The notes under the pieces were generated by a model. That model saw nothing but the letters and a program-made list of their open reading frames with translations. It was not told the origin of the DNA and ran no database searches. 64,000 nt of DNA from an uncultured Fidelibacterota bacterium (lineage in GTDB: Bacteria; Fidelibacterota; Marinisomatia; Marinisomatales; TCS55): the NCBI GenBank assembly GCA_913049685.1, contig CAJWZD010000008.1, positions 1-64,000 on the forward strand. The letters run 5' to 3'. Shown one piece after another: positions 34,792-45,321 of the stretch (within the stretch, counting starts at the first letter, position 1; each line of letters starts with the position of its first letter). Made by a program: the position numbers and the translations under genes.

Positions 34792-36160
34792 CGAACGCGA
34801 ACAATGGGGGTCAAAACTAGGATTCATATTTGCTGCAGCAGGTTCTGCCGTTGGAATAGGTAATATTTGGAAATTTCCATCAATGGCTGGTGAAAATGGC
34901 GGCGGTGCATTCACAATAATATATTTGATTTGTATATTAATTGTCGGTCTTTCGATAGTGATTGCTGAGCTTGTTATCGGAAGAAAAACGCAGTTAAGTC
35001 CAGTAGGTGCTTTTGAAAAAATTGCACCTAATAGTAACTGGAAGTGGGTAGGTTTTTTAGGTGTAGCTTCTGCGTTTGTAATCCTGTCCTTTTATGGAGT
35101 AGTTGGTGGTTGGATTTTAAAATATATTATTGATTCTCTGTTTGGAGAATTTAGTAATTTATCTGGAAACCCTGCTGCTGCAGGTGAAGTTTTCAATGCG
35201 TTTATTACCTCTTCTTTAGGTCCCGTTTTCTATCAAATTATTTTTATGTCTTTATGTATTTTTGTAATTATTCAAGGCGTTAAAGGCGGGATTGAAAAAT
35301 GGTCAAAAATAATGATGCCTGTTATTATTGTACTTTTAGGCGTTTTGGCAATAAGAGGTATAACTCTTGATGGGGGAATGCAGGGTCTGTCATTTTTATT
35401 TAAGCCTAGATTTGAAGATTTAACTGCCTCATCAATAGTCCTAGCATTAGGGCACTCTTTTTTTACAGTTAGCCTTGGAATGGGAACTATGATTACGTAC
35501 GGTAGCTACTTAAATAAAAAACAAAATCTATTATCCTCAGCTCTATGGGTAATATTTTTAGATACGGCTATAGCCATGCTTGCTGGCGTAGCGATTTTTA
35601 CTACTGTCTTTGCACTTGGAGCAAATCCTGCTGAAGGCCCTGGCTTGATTTTTATAATTTTACCATCAATATTTCCTCAACTAGCTGGTGGAATATTATG
35701 GAGCACTTTATTTTTTATTTTACTCTTTATGGCAGCACTAACCTCTGCTATTTCAATACTTGAAGTCGTAACTGCATACTTCATCGATCAAAAGGGGTGG
35801 TCTAGAAAAAAAGCAACCTTGCAATTTGGATCAGTTATAACAATAGTTGGTGTATTTTGCTCACTTTCTTTGGGAGGTGGTATAAATATAGCAGCTCCAC
35901 TAGGCATGTCCTTTTTTGATGCTATGGACTATTTATCATCAAAGTATATGCTGCCGATAGGTGGAATGCTGACCGCAATATTCATCATCAAAAAGTGGGG
36001 TATTAAAGATTATATGATAGAATTAAGAAAAGGTATGAACGGCGCAACCGTACAAGATGGACTCGTTAAAGTATTTCTTATAGTTGCGGCAAGCATTGTT
36101 GCTTTTATTATTTTTAATGAAATTTATTTTACAACTACAGGCAAGGCTTTGATTGGATAA
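34784..36160 (+). CDS. SNF-family sodium:neurotransmitter-type symporter
   Basis: 458 residues with about 11 membrane segments. The first-helix signature GSAVGIGNIWKFPSMAG and the unwound-helix GGGAFTIIYL, followed by LVIGRKTQLSPVGAF, are the bacterial LeuT-like (neurotransmitter:sodium symporter) pattern. It imports amino acids or similar with Na+, a common trait of marine bacteria; the substrate is not evident. Confidence 0.95.
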   Translation: MSNEREQWGSKLGFIFAAAGSAVGIGNIWKFPSMAGENGGGAFTIIYLICILIVGLSIVIAELVIGRKTQLSPVGAFEKIAPNSNWKWVGFLGVASAFVILSFYGVVGGWILKYIIDSLFGEFSNLSGNPAAAGEVFNAFITSSLGPVFYQIIFMSLCIFVIIQGVKGGIEKWSKIMMPVIIVLLGVLAIRGITLDGGMQGLSFLFKPRFEDLTASSIVLALGHSFFTVSLGMGTMITYGSYLNKKQNLLSSALWVIFLDTAIAMLAGVAIFTTVFALGANPAEGPGLIFIILPSIFPQLAGGILWSTLFFILLFMAALTSAISILEVVTAYFIDQKGWSRKKATLQFGSVITIVGVFCSLSLGGGINIAAPLGMSFFDAMDYLSSKYMLPIGGMLTAIFIIKKWGIKDYMIELRKGMNGATVQDGLVKVFLIVAASIVAFIIFNEIYFTTTGKALIG

Positions 36161-36163
36161 AGT

Positions 36164-36949
36164 TTGTTAGCGGAAAAATATATCTTAAAAGATACGGTTA
36201 TTTATAAAAAATTATCCAGTTTCTTCATGCTTCTCGATAATTTTTTCAAACTGAAACCTTTGCGCTGGTTTGCTGTTTGGGCAATGATTGTATCAGGTTG
36301 CAACGCTGCGATTCATCTTGAAAGCAGATGGATGTATTGGAGTTGGGATTCATTTTCCTTGTACCTATTTTTTGCATTTGTCCTTTCTTCGTTCATTGAT
36401 TTTATTTTTATAACCAAACTAAGCAATAGAAATGGTAAATCATTTTACATCGAACAATTAATCATTATTTTATATGGCTTCTTTCTTTTCTCATTAGGAT
36501 CAAATCCGCTCAATTTATCCTTAAATTTGCTGTTAGTTGGTTTTCCTTATATCCTATTTTTCTATATTGGGCACTTAACATGGAAAATACCCCTTAAAAT
36601 ATTCCGCTCATCTAAACCTAATAAGAAAGATTTTGCTCCATTATTGTTAATAACAATAATATTTACCTTTATTGCCTCTATGGCTGGCTATCTGAATGAT
36701 GATCCAATGATTAGCACTATTGCTGCAGTCTACTTACCATTCCCCTTAGTCGCTATTGTATTTCCTCCTGGAATTAGACATTTACAAAGATGTCGGATGT
36801 ACGTTATATTTATTCCATTAATGTTTTTATCGATGCGCCATCCTTGGCTTATTCTAATCACCGGACCTCTATTCTTGCTTTCTAGATATTATTTTTATTT
36901 TACCCATGGAAATGTGATTCCCACCTTCAAAGTAGATCAACCCGATTAA
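36164..36949 (+). CDS. Multi-pass membrane protein, unknown
   Basis: 261 residues from a TTG start 3 bases after the symporter stop; an ATG at about codon 22 is an alternative. Seven or so hydrophobic segments alternate with short basic loops. No known domain recognised. The LPRRW-like opening of membrane span 1 (LKPLRWFAVWAMIVSGCN) is unusual in placing Trp and Arg at the border. It is separated by 27 bases from the DinG-like helicase gene. Confidence 0.55.
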   Translation: MLAEKYILKDTVIYKKLSSFFMLLDNFFKLKPLRWFAVWAMIVSGCNAAIHLESRWMYWSWDSFSLYLFFAFVLSSFIDFIFITKLSNRNGKSFYIEQLIIILYGFFLFSLGSNPLNLSLNLLLVGFPYILFFYIGHLTWKIPLKIFRSSKPNKKDFAPLLLITIIFTFIASMAGYLNDDPMISTIAAVYLPFPLVAIVFPPGIRHLQRCRMYVIFIPLMFLSMRHPWLILITGPLFLLSRYYFYFTHGNVIPTFKVDQPD

Positions 36950-36976
36950 GAAATTACAAAGTAATTTTTAATTTTA

Positions 36977-39814
36977 ATGGACCGACCAGAATTACTATCC
37001 GCTTTAGAGCTTGATAGGTTCATTGCTTTTGACTTTGAGACCACTGGTCTGGATGTTGCAAATGACCGTCCAATTGAAGTTGCTGCAATCCTTTTTGAAA
37101 GTGGTAAAGCAGATACTAGATTTTGTACCTTAATAAATCCACAACAGCCTATATCAAGCTTAATTCAAGACATCACCGGGATTTCAAACGAAATGGTTTC
37201 GCAAGCCCCAATGGAAAAAGATGTCATTGATGATCTTTTAGATTTTCTTGGTGATCATCCAATTGTAGCACATAATACCCCATTTGATGTTGCTTTTCTT
37301 CAAGCTATGGCACAGAGAAATGATAAGAAGTTACCTGATAGAAAGTACTACGACACTCTTACTCTGTCGAGAGCCTTTCTTTTTTTTCAACCAACTCACA
37401 ATCTTAGTGCAGTATCTGAATTTTATAATTTATCTGCTGAAGGAGCTCATCGCGCAGAGAAAGATACAGAGAATTGTGGTGAGGTTTTTGTAGAGCTTGT
37501 ACACGAAGTAGCTTCTTACAACCTCGACCTTATATCAAATATTGTTAGTTTTTTGCAGCCATTTGACGTTTTCAATAAAGATTTATTTATTAATATTGGA
37601 AATTATTTAACAAAAAGTGGAAACATTAAAAGCGGTATTACATCCTCTGAATTAATAAAGCCTATCAGTAGGAATATATTTTTTCATGATTCGAAGAATG
37701 ACCTAGTCAACATTTCATCCAAGGATGTGTTTGATGAAACCGGATTTCTTAGCAAGACTTTTGAATCCTATGAACTAAGATCTAACCAAATCGAATTTAG
37801 TGAGTATGTAGAAAATATTATGTGCAATCAAGGCGGGATTGGAGTTGTTGAAGCAGGGACTGGCCTTGGCAAAAGCATGGCTTATCTTTTTGGATCAATC
37901 AAATATTCTCAATCCTCTTCAAATGATAGTCCCGTCATTCTTTCATGCTATACCAAACATCTACAAGACCAGCTATTTAATAACGACCTCCCAACACTTT
38001 CAAAAGCTATAGACTCTTCTATTAAGGCTGTTCTGATAAAAGGAAGAAATAATTATTTGTGCAAAACTAGATTGAATTGGATTATTAATAGCTCAGAAAA
38101 GATGATAAATGCTGATGAAGCAATGAATATGCTTCCCTTGTTTGTATGGCTTGAGCATACATTAACAGGAGATTTAGATGAGTGCCCCGGATTTACAAAC
38201 GGCTTTACCTATCGACTGATTGGCTTAATTCATAGCGAGCAGGGTTTTTGCACATCCTCTATGTGCGCAAAGCATGATGGTTGTTTTTTTGGACCTCTAA
38301 GGAAAATAGCATATCAGGCCAATATTATAGTTGTTAATCATGCATTGCTTATCTCTGATGCACAATCAAAATCTGAAGCGGGCGAATCATTAGGTTTTCT
38401 TCCTGAAACTAATGCTGTCATTATTGATGAGGCGCATAACCTGCCTAAAGCTGCTTACCATCAATTAACAGCAACTTTTGATAATCGATCTATAAATTAT
38501 GCATTGGACCGCATTGATCCTCAACACAGTCATTCTGTAAGATGGAACAGCAGCTTAAGACATATTGCGTCAATCCATCCTAAATTTGAAATTAATAGAT
38601 CGATACTTCAAGACCTTGTTGAAAACACTAGATTAAAGCTTAAAATTTTCTTTGAAAATATGACTTCGAGTTCCTTGCATCGTTTTGATGAAAAATCAAA
38701 ATTTTCTACAAAATTGATTATAGATAATTTAGTTGAACATTTTGCGCCTTTAGAGTTTGAGATTAGCGATTTTAAACACTCATTAAATAATCTTAGAAAT
38801 CATATTAGAAAATTACGCGAACTTCTTCTTGATATAGATGAAACAAAAGAAGATTTTCTAGAATTGCATCAAATATTTGATAGAGGTGAAGGAGCATTGT
38901 CAGACATATTTGTTCTTACTGAAAAAATAACCTCAAAACAAAATCCTGACAATGTTTACTGGTACGAAGGGACATTTAAAAATATATCAGGTAAGGCACA
39001 ATTATTACTCACTGTTAATATGGCCCCAATAGAACCTGGGCATGATATAGCAAATACAATTTTTCACAATTTGGATCATTGTGTTTTAACTAGCGCAACT
39101 CTTAGAACTAAAATGTCGTTTGACTATTTTTTGAATCGAGTCGGTTTAAATGAAATGGATTTTGATGGTTTAACAACCAGCGTCTTTGAAAGTCCTTTTA
39201 GTTATAACGATCAGGTAAACTATTTCCAATATTCAGGGGATGATGGACAGCGACCTGATGTTATAGCAAAAACGATAATACACTGCCATAAAAAATTCAA
39301 TAAAAGAATGATGATTCTTTTTACTTCAAGAGCCCAACTTGAAAACACATTAAACCTGCTAAAACAAATCAATCGTAATGACGAACTACCTATTTTTGCT
39401 CAAAAAAGACAAACCTCAAGAATGGGATTGATTAGAGGGATGAAGCAAAGTACTAACGGAATACTGCTTGGCACAAATGCGTTTTGGGAGGGAGTAGATT
39501 TGCCTGGCGATCTACTAGAGATTTTAATGATAATAAAAATGCCATTTGATGTACCTACCGACCCTTTAGTTAAGGCTTATGGAAGTATGATTGAATCTCA
39601 AGGCGGCAATAGCTTTATGGACTATGCGTTACCTGAATCAGTTATACGTTTTAGACAAGGTTTTGGACGGTTAATAAGGACATCTTTTGATGAAGGTATT
39701 TTCATAGTTATGGATGATCGAGTGATCAACAAAAGATATGGAATTATTTTTAGTGAAAGCATACCTGTACAAATGCAAGTTTTTAAATATTTAGAAGATC
39801 TTAACCTTCCTTAA
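36977..39814 (+). CDS. DnaQ-like exonuclease-DinG-type helicase fusion
   Basis: 945 residues. N-terminal 3'-5' exonuclease: FIAFDFETTGLD (DEDD motif I), then HNTPFDVAFLQ (motif II) and HRAEKDTENC (motif III). The DinG/XPD-type superfamily 2 helicase follows: Walker A GTGLGKSMAY about 293, DEAH box IIDEAHNLPK about 482, late GTNAFWEGVDLPGD and RFRQGFGRLIRT. Cysteines near 362 and in GFCTSSMCAKHDGCFFG (about 425-436) fit the Fe-S cluster loop. Same order as the long Firmicutes-type DinG. Acts in DNA repair. Confidence 0.92.
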   Translation: MDRPELLSALELDRFIAFDFETTGLDVANDRPIEVAAILFESGKADTRFCTLINPQQPISSLIQDITGISNEMVSQAPMEKDVIDDLLDFLGDHPIVAHNTPFDVAFLQAMAQRNDKKLPDRKYYDTLTLSRAFLFFQPTHNLSAVSEFYNLSAEGAHRAEKDTENCGEVFVELVHEVASYNLDLISNIVSFLQPFDVFNKDLFINIGNYLTKSGNIKSGITSSELIKPISRNIFFHDSKNDLVNISSKDVFDETGFLSKTFESYELRSNQIEFSEYVENIMCNQGGIGVVEAGTGLGKSMAYLFGSIKYSQSSSNDSPVILSCYTKHLQDQLFNNDLPTLSKAIDSSIKAVLIKGRNNYLCKTRLNWIINSSEKMINADEAMNMLPLFVWLEHTLTGDLDECPGFTNGFTYRLIGLIHSEQGFCTSSMCAKHDGCFFGPLRKIAYQANIIVVNHALLISDAQSKSEAGESLGFLPETNAVIIDEAHNLPKAAYHQLTATFDNRSINYALDRIDPQHSHSVRWNSSLRHIASIHPKFEINRSILQDLVENTRLKLKIFFENMTSSSLHRFDEKSKFSTKLIIDNLVEHFAPLEFEISDFKHSLNNLRNHIRKLRELLLDIDETKEDFLELHQIFDRGEGALSDIFVLTEKITSKQNPDNVYWYEGTFKNISGKAQLLLTVNMAPIEPGHDIANTIFHNLDHCVLTSATLRTKMSFDYFLNRVGLNEMDFDGLTTSVFESPFSYNDQVNYFQYSGDDGQRPDVIAKTIIHCHKKFNKRMMILFTSRAQLENTLNLLKQINRNDELPIFAQKRQTSRMGLIRGMKQSTNGILLGTNAFWEGVDLPGDLLEILMIIKMPFDVPTDPLVKAYGSMIESQGGNSFMDYALPESVIRFRQGFGRLIRTSFDEGIFIVMDDRVINKRYGIIFSESIPVQMQVFKYLEDLNLP

Positions 39815-41943
39815 TTAAGGCCTTTCCTATCAAGCAAAGGTTGAATATTAGGTTCTGATCCTTTAAAATCAATAAATAACTGTATTGCATCTTTACTTCC
39901 ACCTTTAGATAGCAGTAAACTTCTAAAGCGATCACCATTTTCCCTTTTTAAACCACCATTTATCTTAAACCATTCAACAGTATCTGCATCTAAAACCTCA
40001 CTCCATATATAGGAGTAATATCCTGCTGAGTAACCACCTATAATATGAGAAAAATAAGTACTTCTATATCGAGGAGGTATTGCTTCTAATGTAATTCCAG
40101 CATTTATGAGTGTATTTTTCTCAAACCCTATAAGACTTTCAGCATCTGGAATTTCATTAGGTTCAAGTTGATGAAGTGCTTGATCTAATATTGATGATGC
40201 CAAATATTCAGTTGTTGAAAATCCTTGATTAAATTTTTGAGTAGCTAACACTTTATCAAGGAGCTCTTTAGGCATCTTTTCACCGCTTTCGTAATGAATA
40301 GCATAATTCTTCAATACAGATGGCCAAATAGCCCACATTTCATTAACCTGAGATGGATACTCAACAAAATCTCTTGGAACTGATGTTCCTGCAAAATAAG
40401 GATAATATACATCTGAGAACAAACCGTGCAAAGCATGGCCAAATTCATGAAACATAGTAATTACCTCATCAAAGGACATTAGGGCCGGTTCTCCTTTTGG
40501 AGGCTTGACTACATTTTGATGGTTAGCAACAATAGGAAGATTATTTTTTAATTTTGACTGTGAAACATATGCATTCATCCAAGCTCCACCTCTTTTAGTG
40601 GGTCTTGCATACCCATCAAAAAGAAATAACCCCAATACTGTACCATTTTCATTAAATACTTCAAAAACCCGTATATCTTCATGATAGGTCGGAAGATCAA
40701 AGCGCTCCTTAAAAGTGATACCAAAGAGCTTGGTAGCTGCAAAGAAAACACCATTTTGCAAAACATTATTCATTTCGAAAAATGGTTTTAGTTGATTTGC
40801 ATCAAAATTATAACGCTCTGTGCGAACTTTTTCTGTGTAAAAATCCCAATCCCAAGATTCTAGTTCGAAACTACTGCCTTCTGATTCAATCATCTTTTGC
40901 AAGTCTGAAGCTTCCTTTTTTGCATTTGCTAGGGCTTTTGGGCTCAAACTGCTTAATCTTTTATTAACATTCTGAGGATTCTGTGCAGTTTGGGTTTCTA
41001 AAGTATATGCTGCATGATTATTATATCCCATTAAGCGTGCTTTTTCAGATCGAAGTTTTATAATGTTAACAAGTATTTCCCTGTTGTCAAACTCACCACC
41101 ACGACTTCCTCGAGAAAGAGAAGCCTTATGAATTTTTTCTCTGGAGGATCTATTTTTAAGAGATGAGAGTGAGGGTTGTCCGCTAGTATTTTTTAGGGCA
41201 ATTACATATTTTCCATTAAGACCTCGGGAGCTAGCTTCATTCGCAGCTGATTCAATTGCAGTATTTGATAGCCCATCAAGGTCTTTGCGGCTATCAAATA
41301 TTACCGCTGATGCGTTTACTTCCTTGAGAACATTCTGGCTAAATTGCGTTTGCAATACAGATATTTCACCATTTATAGATTTCAATCTATCTTTTTCTTT
41401 TATGGAGAGCTTAGAGCCTGAGCGGACAAAGTCAATATAATATCTCTCGATCAAAAGCATGCTTTCGCCATTCAATCCAATTGATTCTCTATTTGTGTAT
41501 ACCTCTTCTACTCTTTTGAAGAGTTTAGGGTTAAGCAGGATCTTATCGCTATGAGCGGATAGCTTTGGCGCTATTTCTGCTCGGATCTTTTCCATTTCAT
41601 CATTAGTGTTTGCGGAAGTAAGTGCAAAGAAAACAGCTGCCACTCTACCTAAGAGTTCACCAGACATTTCCATAGCGACAATCGTATTATCAAAAGTCGG
41701 TCCTTCTTTATTGTTTGTAATCAAATCTATTTCATCAAGCTGTTTAGACATACCCATTAAAAATGCAGGGAGATAGTGTTCATTTTTTATTAAATCAAAA
41801 GGCGGAAAACCCATGTAAAGCTTACTTTTTTCAAAGAACGGGTTAAATGAATTTTTATTGTTTGTTTCAGTAATTGAATTATTTGTAGACATCGTGCATC
41901 CCAAAATTAGAAATGTGAAAGAGTAAATAAGAACTGATTTCAT
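39811..41943 (-). CDS. M3-family (Dcp-like) metallopeptidase lipoprotein
   Basis: 710 residues. Lipoprotein signal ends at FLILGCTMS (Cys about 16). The zinc site is TMFHEFGHALHGLF (HExxH about 496) followed by the FVEYPSQVNEMW segment that supplies the third ligand, the M3 thimet-like pattern. Length fits peptidyl-dipeptidase Dcp. Probably degrades peptides in the periplasm or at the membrane. Its stop overlaps that of the DinG-like gene in a TTAA. Divergent from hutH with a 112-base shared upstream region. Confidence 0.92.
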   Translation of the reverse strand: MKSVLIYSFTFLILGCTMSTNNSITETNNKNSFNPFFEKSKLYMGFPPFDLIKNEHYLPAFLMGMSKQLDEIDLITNNKEGPTFDNTIVAMEMSGELLGRVAAVFFALTSANTNDEMEKIRAEIAPKLSAHSDKILLNPKLFKRVEEVYTNRESIGLNGESMLLIERYYIDFVRSGSKLSIKEKDRLKSINGEISVLQTQFSQNVLKEVNASAVIFDSRKDLDGLSNTAIESAANEASSRGLNGKYVIALKNTSGQPSLSSLKNRSSREKIHKASLSRGSRGGEFDNREILVNIIKLRSEKARLMGYNNHAAYTLETQTAQNPQNVNKRLSSLSPKALANAKKEASDLQKMIESEGSSFELESWDWDFYTEKVRTERYNFDANQLKPFFEMNNVLQNGVFFAATKLFGITFKERFDLPTYHEDIRVFEVFNENGTVLGLFLFDGYARPTKRGGAWMNAYVSQSKLKNNLPIVANHQNVVKPPKGEPALMSFDEVITMFHEFGHALHGLFSDVYYPYFAGTSVPRDFVEYPSQVNEMWAIWPSVLKNYAIHYESGEKMPKELLDKVLATQKFNQGFSTTEYLASSILDQALHQLEPNEIPDAESLIGFEKNTLINAGITLEAIPPRYRSTYFSHIIGGYSAGYYSYIWSEVLDADTVEWFKINGGLKRENGDRFRSLLLSKGGSKDAIQLFIDFKGSEPNIQPLLDRKGLN

Positions 41944-42055
41944 TATAAAGCCTTTTTTTATGGTAAAAATTACATAATTATTTGTCTTAAGAGCAAAGAA
42001 CGGTTTAATTACAACTCATGTTTTTAATTTTTAATAAATAGAGCTAAATTATCTG
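41944..42055. promoter_or_regulatory. Divergent promoter region, M3 peptidase / hutH
   Basis: 112 bases of AT-rich DNA between two divergent genes must hold both promoters. I see no clean sigma-70 pair and no strong palindrome. A CTTAAG-centred stretch (TGTCTTAAGAGCAAA region) has only a partial, bulged symmetry. On the minus strand an AAAGG sits about 8 bases before the peptidase ATG and may be its Shine-Dalgarno. Confidence 0.4.
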
Positions 42056-43588
42056 ATGGAAGCATTAACTATTTCCAATAAATCTGTTTCTTGGGATGAT
42101 CTAAGCTATCTAATTAGCTCCCCTGGTTCTTTAAAAATATCTCCTCAAGCAAAAAGATTAATAAAAATCTCAAATGACACCTTACAAGCTATCCTTAAAA
42201 AAGGTCAACTGGTATATGGTGTAAATACAGGCTTTGGCAAACTTAGCTCAGTTACTATTGATCAAAGCGACATAGAACAACTTCAATTAAATTTAGTTCG
42301 CTCTCATGCTGCAGGTATTGGAAATCCATTTAATATTGGTATCGTAAGAGTTGTTATGGCTCTAAAAATTTTAACATGGTCAAAAGGTTACAGTGGTGTT
42401 AGGCCAAAACTCGTTAATCAGTTGATCGCTATGTTAAATAAAGATATTATACCATTAATACCTTCTTTAGGGTCCGTTGGTGCTTCAGGAGATTTAGCAC
42501 CATTGTCACATTTAGCTTGTGCAATGATCGGTGAAGGAGATGTAATTTATAATGGAAAAACGCTCAATAGTAAAAAAGCTCTTTATTCTGAAAAGCTTAA
42601 ACCTGTTGTTTTAAACGCAAAAGAAGGCTTGAGTCTTATTAATGGAACTCAAGTCTCGACTGCTCTTGGAGTAAAAGCTTTACTTGAAGCTCGAAATCTA
42701 TTGTATTCAGCTGATATTATTTCAGCTCTTTCTGTTGAATCTAGTCTTTCGACAAGACAAGTATTTAATCCCTCTATTCACAAACTAAAAAAACACAGAG
42801 GTCAAAATATATCCGCGAAAAACATTTATAATCTTCTAAGTGGCAGTAAGATAGTTAATTCGCATAAAGATTGCGATAAAGTACAGGATCCGTATTGTAT
42901 GCGATGCATTCCACACATCCATGGCACTTCATGGGAGGTATTTTCAAATACAGAAAAAACTATTAATAATGAGATTAATTCAATCTCAGACAACCCCCTG
43001 ATTTTTCCGAATGAATCTATCCGTAATTCTGGACATTTTCATGCTGAACCAGTAGCTCAGTCTTTAGATTCATTATCAATAGCAATTTCTGAAATTGGAG
43101 CAATTTCTGAAAGAAGAATTCATTATATCATGAAAGGTGCGGATGGAAATCTGCCTATGTTTGGTGCAGTTAATAGCGGTCTTGAGTCTGGTTATATGAT
43201 AGCACACGTAACTGCTGCGTCCCTTGCCTCAGAAAATAAAACATTAGCGCACCCATCTAGTATTGACTCTATTACAACTTCTGGAGGTCAAGAGGATATA
43301 GTAAGTATGGCGCCGTGGGCAGGCCGATCATGTTTAAAAATAATTGAAAATGTTCGCAAAATTTTAGCTATCGAACTTTTGGTTTCAGGAAATATAAATC
43401 ACAGATTTCATCAAAAACTTTTATCAAGTAAAAGCCTTAAAGCGTTAATTTTACTCTTAAAGCAGGTAAAAGTATTATCAATGAAAGATAGAGTTTTTTC
43501 TAAGGATATTGAAAAAGTTGAAGATCTTTTAAAAAAGAATAAAGTCTTTTCGATTGTAAATAAAATAAATAAAGTTAGTAGAATATAA
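42056..43588 (+). CDS. hutH: Histidine ammonia-lyase
   Basis: 510 residues, the usual length. The MIO cofactor triad Ala-Ser-Gly is in SVGASGDLAPLSHL (about 142-144), with YGVNTGFGKL before and NSHKDCDKVQDPYCMRCIP after, the latter typical of HutH rather than plant PAL. It deaminates histidine to urocanate. No hutU, hutI or hutG is visible, so either histidine use is elsewhere in the genome or the urocanate has another fate. guaB follows directly. Confidence 0.95.
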   Translation: MEALTISNKSVSWDDLSYLISSPGSLKISPQAKRLIKISNDTLQAILKKGQLVYGVNTGFGKLSSVTIDQSDIEQLQLNLVRSHAAGIGNPFNIGIVRVVMALKILTWSKGYSGVRPKLVNQLIAMLNKDIIPLIPSLGSVGASGDLAPLSHLACAMIGEGDVIYNGKTLNSKKALYSEKLKPVVLNAKEGLSLINGTQVSTALGVKALLEARNLLYSADIISALSVESSLSTRQVFNPSIHKLKKHRGQNISAKNIYNLLSGSKIVNSHKDCDKVQDPYCMRCIPHIHGTSWEVFSNTEKTINNEINSISDNPLIFPNESIRNSGHFHAEPVAQSLDSLSIAISEIGAISERRIHYIMKGADGNLPMFGAVNSGLESGYMIAHVTAASLASENKTLAHPSSIDSITTSGGQEDIVSMAPWAGRSCLKIIENVRKILAIELLVSGNINHRFHQKLLSSKSLKALILLLKQVKVLSMKDRVFSKDIEKVEDLLKKNKVFSIVNKINKVSRI

Positions 43589-45061
43589 ATGAAAAATAGA
43601 CCCCCATTCAATCAAGCGCTTACATTTGATGATGTATTGCTTGTCCCTCAAGAATCAAATATACTTCCAAATCAAGTTAGCGTAAAAACTAAGCTTACTA
43701 AAAAAATAGAAATGAATATTCCTTTGCTGTCCGCAGCAATGGATACAGTAACTGAAAGTGGCATGGCTGTAGCACTTGCTCGAGAGGGTGGTGTTGGAAT
43801 AATTCATAAGAATTTAAAGATTGATGATCAGGCGCTTATGGTTGATAGGGTCAAGCGTTATGAAAGTGGGATGATTGTAAATCCTGTTACTCTTTCAAGC
43901 AATAAAACCATTAAAGAGGCCAAAGAGGTAATGTCGTTATATAAAATTAGCGGATTACCTGTTGTTGAAAATGAAAAGCTTATTGGAATAATTACCAATA
44001 GGGATATTAGGTTTGAAACTGATGAAACGCTTCAAGTAACAGAAAGAATGACAAAAGAAAAACTTGTTACTGTCCCACAAGGAACAACGCTTGATCAGGC
44101 TAAAAAAGTTTTGCAAGAACATAGAATTGAAAAGCTTTTAGTTGTTGATAAGGATGGAAGTCTGGCTGGATTGATAACAGTTAAAGACATTCAAAAGAAA
44201 GAAGATTTTCCACATGCGTGTAAAGATAAAGCTGGAAGATTGAGGGTAGGCGCAGCATTAAGCGTAACTAGTGATTTTCTGGAAAGAGCTCAAGAGCTTC
44301 ACTTAAAAGAAGTTGATGTCATTGTTGTTGACACTGCTCATGGTCACTCAGCCGGAGTACTGAATCAAATTAGAAATATTAAAAAATCTATACCTGATTT
44401 ACAGATTATTGGTGGGAATATTGCAACTTCTGATGGAACAAAAGCTTTGATTGATGCTGGTGTTGACTGTGTTAAAGTGGGCATAGGAGCTGGTGCAAGT
44501 TGCACAACAAGAATAGTAGCTGGAATAGGAGTTCCTCAGCTAACAGCTGTGATGGATTGTGTAGATGAAGCAAAAAAATCAAACATTCCAGTAATTGCAG
44601 ATGGCGGAATTCGTTACAGCGGCGATATATCTAAAGCTATAGCAGCTGGAGCCGATACGGTAATGCTGGGAAGTATTCTAGCTGGAATGGATGAAAGCCC
44701 CGGAGAATTTATTCTATTTGAAGGACGACAGTACAAATCCTATAGAGGTATGGGTTCATTAGGAGCTATGCAAGATGGTGATGGTTCAAGATATTTTCAA
44801 AATAATACAGAGGATAAAAAACTAGTACCAGAGGGTATAGAAGGAATAGTCCCATACAGGGGAAGCGTAAAAAATACTATTCATCAATTAATGGGAGGAC
44901 TTCGTTCTTCGATGGGATATTGCGGAGGAGAAAATATTACTGATTTCCAGAAAAAAGCTGAATTTATTCAGTCAACGCAAGCTGGTATTAAAGAAAGTCA
45001 TCCACATGAAGTTAAGATAACTAAGGAAGCTCCTAATTATCAAATATCAGATACAAAATAA
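43589..45061 (+). CDS. guaB: IMP dehydrogenase
   Basis: 490 residues, standard. Opens [20 protein letters not shown]; two CBS domains near residues 95-205 ([19 protein letters not shown] and [19 protein letters not shown]); catalytic Cys in [20 protein letters not shown] (about 303), where the common PGSIC is AGASC; phosphate site [20 protein letters not shown]. Makes XMP in GMP synthesis. Starts immediately at the end of hutH and stops 2 bases from convergent rpsT. Confidence 0.97.
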   Translation: MKNRPPFNQALTFDDVLLVPQESNILPNQVSVKTKLTKKIEMNIPLLSAAMDTVTESGMAVALAREGGVGIIHKNLKIDDQALMVDRVKRYESGMIVNPVTLSSNKTIKEAKEVMSLYKISGLPVVENEKLIGIITNRDIRFETDETLQVTERMTKEKLVTVPQGTTLDQAKKVLQEHRIEKLLVVDKDGSLAGLITVKDIQKKEDFPHACKDKAGRLRVGAALSVTSDFLERAQELHLKEVDVIVVDTAHGHSAGVLNQIRNIKKSIPDLQIIGGNIATSDGTKALIDAGVDCVKVGIGAGASCTTRIVAGIGVPQLTAVMDCVDEAKKSNIPVIADGGIRYSGDISKAIAAGADTVMLGSILAGMDESPGEFILFEGRQYKSYRGMGSLGAMQDGDGSRYFQNNTEDKKLVPEGIEGIVPYRGSVKNTIHQLMGGLRSSMGYCGGENITDFQKKAEFIQSTQAGIKESHPHEVKITKEAPNYQISDTK

Positions 45062-45063
45062 AT

Positions 45064-45321
45064 TTATTTTGCTAACGAATTTAGGTGGCGTGTAATCTGA
45101 GACTTCCTTCTTGCTGCGGTATTCTTTTTTAAATGCCCCTTGCTCACCATTTTATCAATAACACTAACCGCTTTTTTGTAAGGTGTTTCAGCTTTTGAAA
45201 AATCATTAGATTCTAATACTCTTTTAATAGCAGTTCTCATGTCAGAATGTTTAGCGCTATTTATTGCGTTACGTTTTTTATCTTGACGTTCGCGCTTTAT
45301 TTGTTGGGGGTGTCTGTCCAT
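45064..45321 (-). CDS. rpsT: 30S ribosomal protein S20
   Basis: 85 residues with the S20 features: Lys/Arg-rich helices, NAINSAKHSDMRTAIKR, YKKAVSVIDKMVSKG and the C-terminal HLKKNTAARRKSQITRHLN. Binds 16S rRNA at the bottom of the 30S subunit. Convergent with guaB; its start faces the CRP-type palindrome region at a distance of about 109 bases. Confidence 0.95.
   Translation of the reverse strand: MDRHPQQIKRERQDKKRNAINSAKHSDMRTAIKRVLESNDFSKAETPYKKAVSVIDKMVSKGHLKKNTAARRKSQITRHLNSLAK

Noticed and set aside
41984-42000. Partial symmetry around CTTAAG before hutH
   Set aside because: The flanks are offset by one base and match no known operator; AT-rich chance is enough.
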